Shown here piece after piece: positions 12,932-15,209 of a stretch of 15,209 bases of DNA; position 1 is the first letter of the stretch; each line of letters begins with the position of its first letter. The position numbers and the translations under genes were made by a program. The notes beneath the pieces were generated by a model. It was not told where the DNA came from. It did not search any database and saw only the letters and a program-made list of their open reading frames with translations. Source of the DNA: Gammaproteobacteria bacterium (GTDB lineage: Bacteria; Pseudomonadota; Gammaproteobacteria; Chromatiales; Chromatiaceae); the NCBI GenBank assembly GCA_015767355.1, contig JADWMH010000025.1, positions 1 to 15,209 on the forward strand, read 5' to 3'.

Positions 12932-13999
12932 ATGAAAAAGACAATTCTTGCAACAGCAATTGCAGCAGCAGTCATGGCAGCGCCAATGACCGCAGCAGCC
13001 AATGTTGTGCTCTATGGTAAAATCCACGCATCGATCGACTATGTTGATCCCAAAGATGATTTCTTCATACCTGGTGTTCTTGATGACAATGTGCTCAATC
13101 CTGACATCTTCTCTTCAAGCGGAAATTGGAATGTTCAGAACCGCACCTCACGTATCGGTTTCAAGGGTTCTGAAGATCTGGGCAACGGCCTGAAGGCGAT
13201 CTGGAAAGCTGAAATCGCTTATGATATCACTGGTGAACATGGTCAAAAAAGTGGCTGGGGCGCAGGTCGTAACTCTTACATCGGTCTGGCCGGCGACTGG
13301 GGAACCTTCCTCGTCGGTAGGCACGACACCCCGTTGAAGATCTCAACCGGTCGTCTCGACGTCTTCTCCGACACCATGGCGGATTACAACTCAACCATTG
13401 GTTTTATCGATCGTCGCGCCTCCAAAGTCCTCGCATACATCAGCCCGAACTGGAACGGCTTCACCTTTGCTGCCGCTGGTGTGGCTTCCGAAGATTACGG
13501 TTCTGACCTGCTCGGTGACGGCGCATATTCTATTGCCGGCATGTACTTCAACAACGGCTTCTATGCATCTGCTGCCTATGAAGATGTCAGCGGTACTACC
13601 GTGTGGGACACAAACGATGTGTGGAGAGTTGGCGCCGGCTACATCATGAACGCCTTCACTTTCGGTGCCGTTTATGAGCAAAGTCAGATTGGTGAAGATG
13701 GTTTCGAGAAACTGCAAACCAACAAGTGGCAGATTCTGGGAGCCTATGACTTCGGCAACAACACCGTCAAGGCGATGTTCGGCCAATATGATCCGGATAC
13801 CGATCGTGCCGGTTTTATTAATGGCTTGCGTGCAAGCTCGAATAACGCCTGGGCGATTGGCTGGGATCACAAGCTGAGTGTTCGCACCAAGGTGTATGCA
13901 CTGTATGCAGATTCCGAGCTTTCTCTGAATAATGCTCCGCTAACCCTTCTCACTGGTGGCGCACAAGGCTTCTCAATGGGTATGGTTCACACCTTCTGA
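12932..13999 (+). CDS. Gram-negative outer-membrane porin
   Basis: This is a general diffusion porin of 355 residues in the Gram-negative porin (Porin_4/OmpC-like) group, expected to form a 16-strand trimeric barrel. Residues 1-23 are a classical signal peptide (MKKTILATAIAAAVMA...TAAA) cut before NVVLYGKI. The mature start VVLYGKIHASIDYVD, the segment RTSRIGFKGSEDLGNGLKAI, GRNSYIGLAGDWGTFLVGRH, and the DTPLKISTGRLDVFSDTMADYN segment of the pore-constricting third loop are diagnostic. The protein ends in Phe (GMVHTF), the usual barrel-assembly signal. A GAGGGAG Shine-Dalgarno precedes the ATG. It has its own promoter and terminator and is a single-gene unit. Ion selectivity cannot be read by eye. 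Confidence 0.93.
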   Translation: MKKTILATAIAAAVMAAPMTAAANVVLYGKIHASIDYVDPKDDFFIPGVLDDNVLNPDIFSSSGNWNVQNRTSRIGFKGSEDLGNGLKAIWKAEIAYDITGEHGQKSGWGAGRNSYIGLAGDWGTFLVGRHDTPLKISTGRLDVFSDTMADYNSTIGFIDRRASKVLAYISPNWNGFTFAAAGVASEDYGSDLLGDGAYSIAGMYFNNGFYASAAYEDVSGTTVWDTNDVWRVGAGYIMNAFTFGAVYEQSQIGEDGFEKLQTNKWQILGAYDFGNNTVKAMFGQYDPDTDRAGFINGLRASSNNAWAIGWDHKLSVRTKVYALYADSELSLNNAPLTLLTGGAQGFSMGMVHTF

Positions 14000-14001
14000 T
14001 G

Positions 14002-14058
14002 AGTTGATCTAATCAACTTTCAAGTGTGATGACGGGGCCTTCGGGCCCCGTTTTTTTT
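14002..14058 (+). terminator. Porin terminator
   Basis: ACGGGGCC (14032-14039), a TTCG tetraloop and GGCCCCGT (14044-14051), followed by a run of eight Ts, make a textbook intrinsic terminator. A smaller hairpin, AGTTGAT (14002-14008) with ATCAACT (14012-14018), lies between the stop codon and the terminator. Confidence 0.95.
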
Positions 14059-14080
14059 CGCCTGAAAAAAGTGAAAAAAT

Positions 14081-14151
14081 TGCAGATGGAAAGGAGGCTT
14101 GCAGTAGGCAGTATGCAGATGGGGCTGCACCAATAATGCATATCATCTGCA
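14081..14151. repeat. GCAG-rich repeat cluster
   Basis: TGCAGATGG occurs at 14081 and 14114, and the inverse CATCTGCA occurs at 14144-14151. The 14114 and 14144 copies form an 8-bp inverted repeat. Between them lies TTGCAGTAGGCAGTATGCAG (14099-14118), which belongs to the heptamer family. This cluster and the promoter and hairpin listed next account for most of the 354-base gene-free stretch 14000-14353. 14152-14240 shows nothing I can assign. Confidence 0.5.
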
Positions 14152-14247
14152 AGGCGTGTGCTTCAAAAGAGCGGCTGTCGTCCTACATAGCTTGGATTCC
14201 GCAATTTATCTTCTAAAATCAATGGTAAAATCGCGTGATGTGAAATC

Positions 14248-14271
14248 TGGCACGGTATATGCAAGTATAAT
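14248..14271 (+). promoter_or_regulatory. Sigma-54-like promoter overlapping a perfect TATAAT
   Basis: TGGCACG (14248-14254) and ATGCA (14259-14263) match the sigma-54 -24/-12 pattern TGGCACG-N4-TTGCA except for one base, with the correct GG-to-GC spacing. TATAAT (14266-14271) overlaps the expected start region but has no recognisable -35. Either could drive the gene at 14354. Confidence 0.45.
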
Positions 14272-14296
14272 ATCAAGCTGTCTACACGACACTTTG

Positions 14297-14315
14297 AAGC
14301 GGGAACTACCCGCTT
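14297..14315 (+). promoter_or_regulatory. Hairpin in the leader of the TorF-type gene
   Basis: AAGCGGG (14297-14303) pairs perfectly with CCCGCTT (14309-14315) around AACTA, about 40 bases before the ATG. The following GGTATTTAAT is too poor in T for a good terminator. It could be an mRNA stabiliser or a regulatory structure. Confidence 0.4.
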
Positions 14316-14353
14316 GGTATTTAATAAAAGATGAGTTAATCGGAGTACGAATT

Positions 14354-15172
14354 ATGAAGATGAAAAAAACAGTCATTGCATGCGGTATCGCCCTGATGGG
14401 CGCGACTTCTGCACTCTCTGCAGCAGAGATTACAAAAACAACAGCTGTCTCGGGCAACACTACGGTGACGGAAACGACCACCCCCACGGCCTGGGCCACG
14501 ACGACAGAGACGGCGGCTGCTCCTGTACACGAGTTCAGCGCCAATATCGGCGTCACCAGCAACTATTTGTGGCGCGGCGTCACGCAGACGGATGACGGCC
14601 CGGCTGTATCCGGCGGGGTTGATTGGGCGCACACGAGTGGAATCTATCTGGGTGGTTGGGTTTCGAACATCGACTGGGCGCTCGACGATGTCGGTTCCGG
14701 CGCCGAGGTTGATTTCTATGGCGGTTTCAAGGGAGAGTACGAGGAGTTCGGCTACGACCTTGGGCTCATCTACTACTACTATCCGACGTCCGGATATGAT
14801 GATTCCAACTTCTTCGAACTCGCTGTTTCAGGCTCCTGGAGATGGTTCTCGGCTGGGATCAACTACACGCTGACTGGTGATGCTGACAGCGATGCACCTT
14901 TTTCCGATGGCGATATCTACTACCATTTTGGCGGCAGCATCGATTTTGCAGAGACCTGGAACATCGGCGCCACTGCCGGTTATTACGATTTTGACACTTC
15001 CAGCGAGTGGGAGTTTTTCAATGGTGACCCAGACTACTGGCATGGCCAGATCGACCTGACCAAGAGCGCCGGCGAGTGGGGTGATTTTACCCTGACAGTT
15101 TCAACGGCAGAAGAGCGGGCGCTGAGCAGTGACGACACAAAATTCGCCGTCTCCTGGTCCAAAAGCTTCTGA
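14354..15172 (+). CDS. TorF-type putative outer-membrane protein (TIGR02001-like)
   Basis: The 272-residue protein has a signal peptide (MKMKKTVIACGIALMGATSALSAAE, cut after about residue 23). A Thr/Ala-rich stretch (about 24-58) precedes the conserved domain, which begins HEFSANIGVTSNYLWRGVTQ. That opening, GGVDWAHTSGIYLGGWVSN, the aspartate-bounded EVDFYGGFKGEY and the LGLIYYYYPTSGYD segment are typical of the TIGR02001/TorF family, thought to be small beta-barrels in the outer membrane. It ends in Phe (SWSKSF), consistent with a barrel. ATG 14354 is used because GGAG lies nine bases upstream and the signal peptide starts there. An in-frame upstream extension to 14156 looks non-coding and spans the promoter. 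The transported solute is unknown. The Thr-rich N-terminal linker is longer than I would expect. Confidence 0.88.
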   Translation: MKMKKTVIACGIALMGATSALSAAEITKTTAVSGNTTVTETTTPTAWATTTETAAAPVHEFSANIGVTSNYLWRGVTQTDDGPAVSGGVDWAHTSGIYLGGWVSNIDWALDDVGSGAEVDFYGGFKGEYEEFGYDLGLIYYYYPTSGYDDSNFFELAVSGSWRWFSAGINYTLTGDADSDAPFSDGDIYYHFGGSIDFAETWNIGATAGYYDFDTSSEWEFFNGDPDYWHGQIDLTKSAGEWGDFTLTVSTAEERALSSDDTKFAVSWSKSF

Positions 15173-15209
15173 TATTGGTGTAATGCACTCCACTTATTGA
15201 CACTCTATA

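Noticed and set aside
14156..14353. In-frame N-terminal extension of the TorF-type gene
   Set aside because: It would cover the promoter-like site and hairpin, lacks a Shine-Dalgarno, and would bury the signal peptide that starts at 14354.
15197..15202. Perfect TTGACA -35 near the right edge
   Set aside because: The -10 region falls outside the window, so a promoter cannot be supported.

Overview
The window looks like chromosomal core DNA from a gammaproteobacterium. The evidence is an EfpL-type EF-P paralogue followed by a DarP/YjgA homologue, a hexameric type I citrate synthase close to the E. coli enzyme, a class A PBP1a, an rplM-rpsI pair, a Gram-negative trimeric-type porin and a TorF-type outer-membrane protein. 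The histone-H1-like protein with a DUF2934 tail, the LDH-type malate dehydrogenase and the abundance of intergenic repeats would fit an environmental, possibly sulfur-oxidising lineage. That lineage guess is weak. No rRNA, tRNA, CRISPR array, intact IS element or phage gene is visible.

Layout. Positions 152-526 encode a Lys/Ala-rich H1-like nucleoid protein, followed by a 338-base gap with hairpins and a nested inverted-repeat element. Positions 865-3654 hold three closely spaced genes on the + strand: efpL, darP and an exported CAP-domain protein with a cysteine repeat array. Positions 3784-6043 hold mdh and gltA, two consecutive TCA-cycle enzymes 46 bases apart. The - strand block 6232-9317 contains an uncharacterised gene and mrcA (PBP1a). 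mrcA is divergent from rplM-rpsI (9545-10384), which have a good sigma-70 promoter and a clear intrinsic terminator. A TPR-sulfotransferase fusion (10626-12581), a general porin (12932-13999, with promoter and terminator) and a TorF-type protein (14354-15172, with a sigma-54-like promoter) complete the window.

The genes are mostly housekeeping: translation and ribosome assembly (efpL, darP, rplM, rpsI), TCA cycle (mdh, gltA), and cell wall and outer membrane (mrcA, two barrels). The less ordinary content lies between and at the edges of genes. Several different dispersed-repeat families occur in 15 kb, one with a possible 9-bp target duplication and one that supplies the C-terminus of a protein. 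Other points are the CAP protein's 34-residue two-cysteine repeats, a start region in mrcA that carries an anti-Shine-Dalgarno-like sequence instead of a Shine-Dalgarno, and a sigma-54-like site overlapping a perfect TATAAT ahead of the last gene. I found no convincing new multi-gene system. The best candidates for novelty are the CAP protein and the repeat elements.
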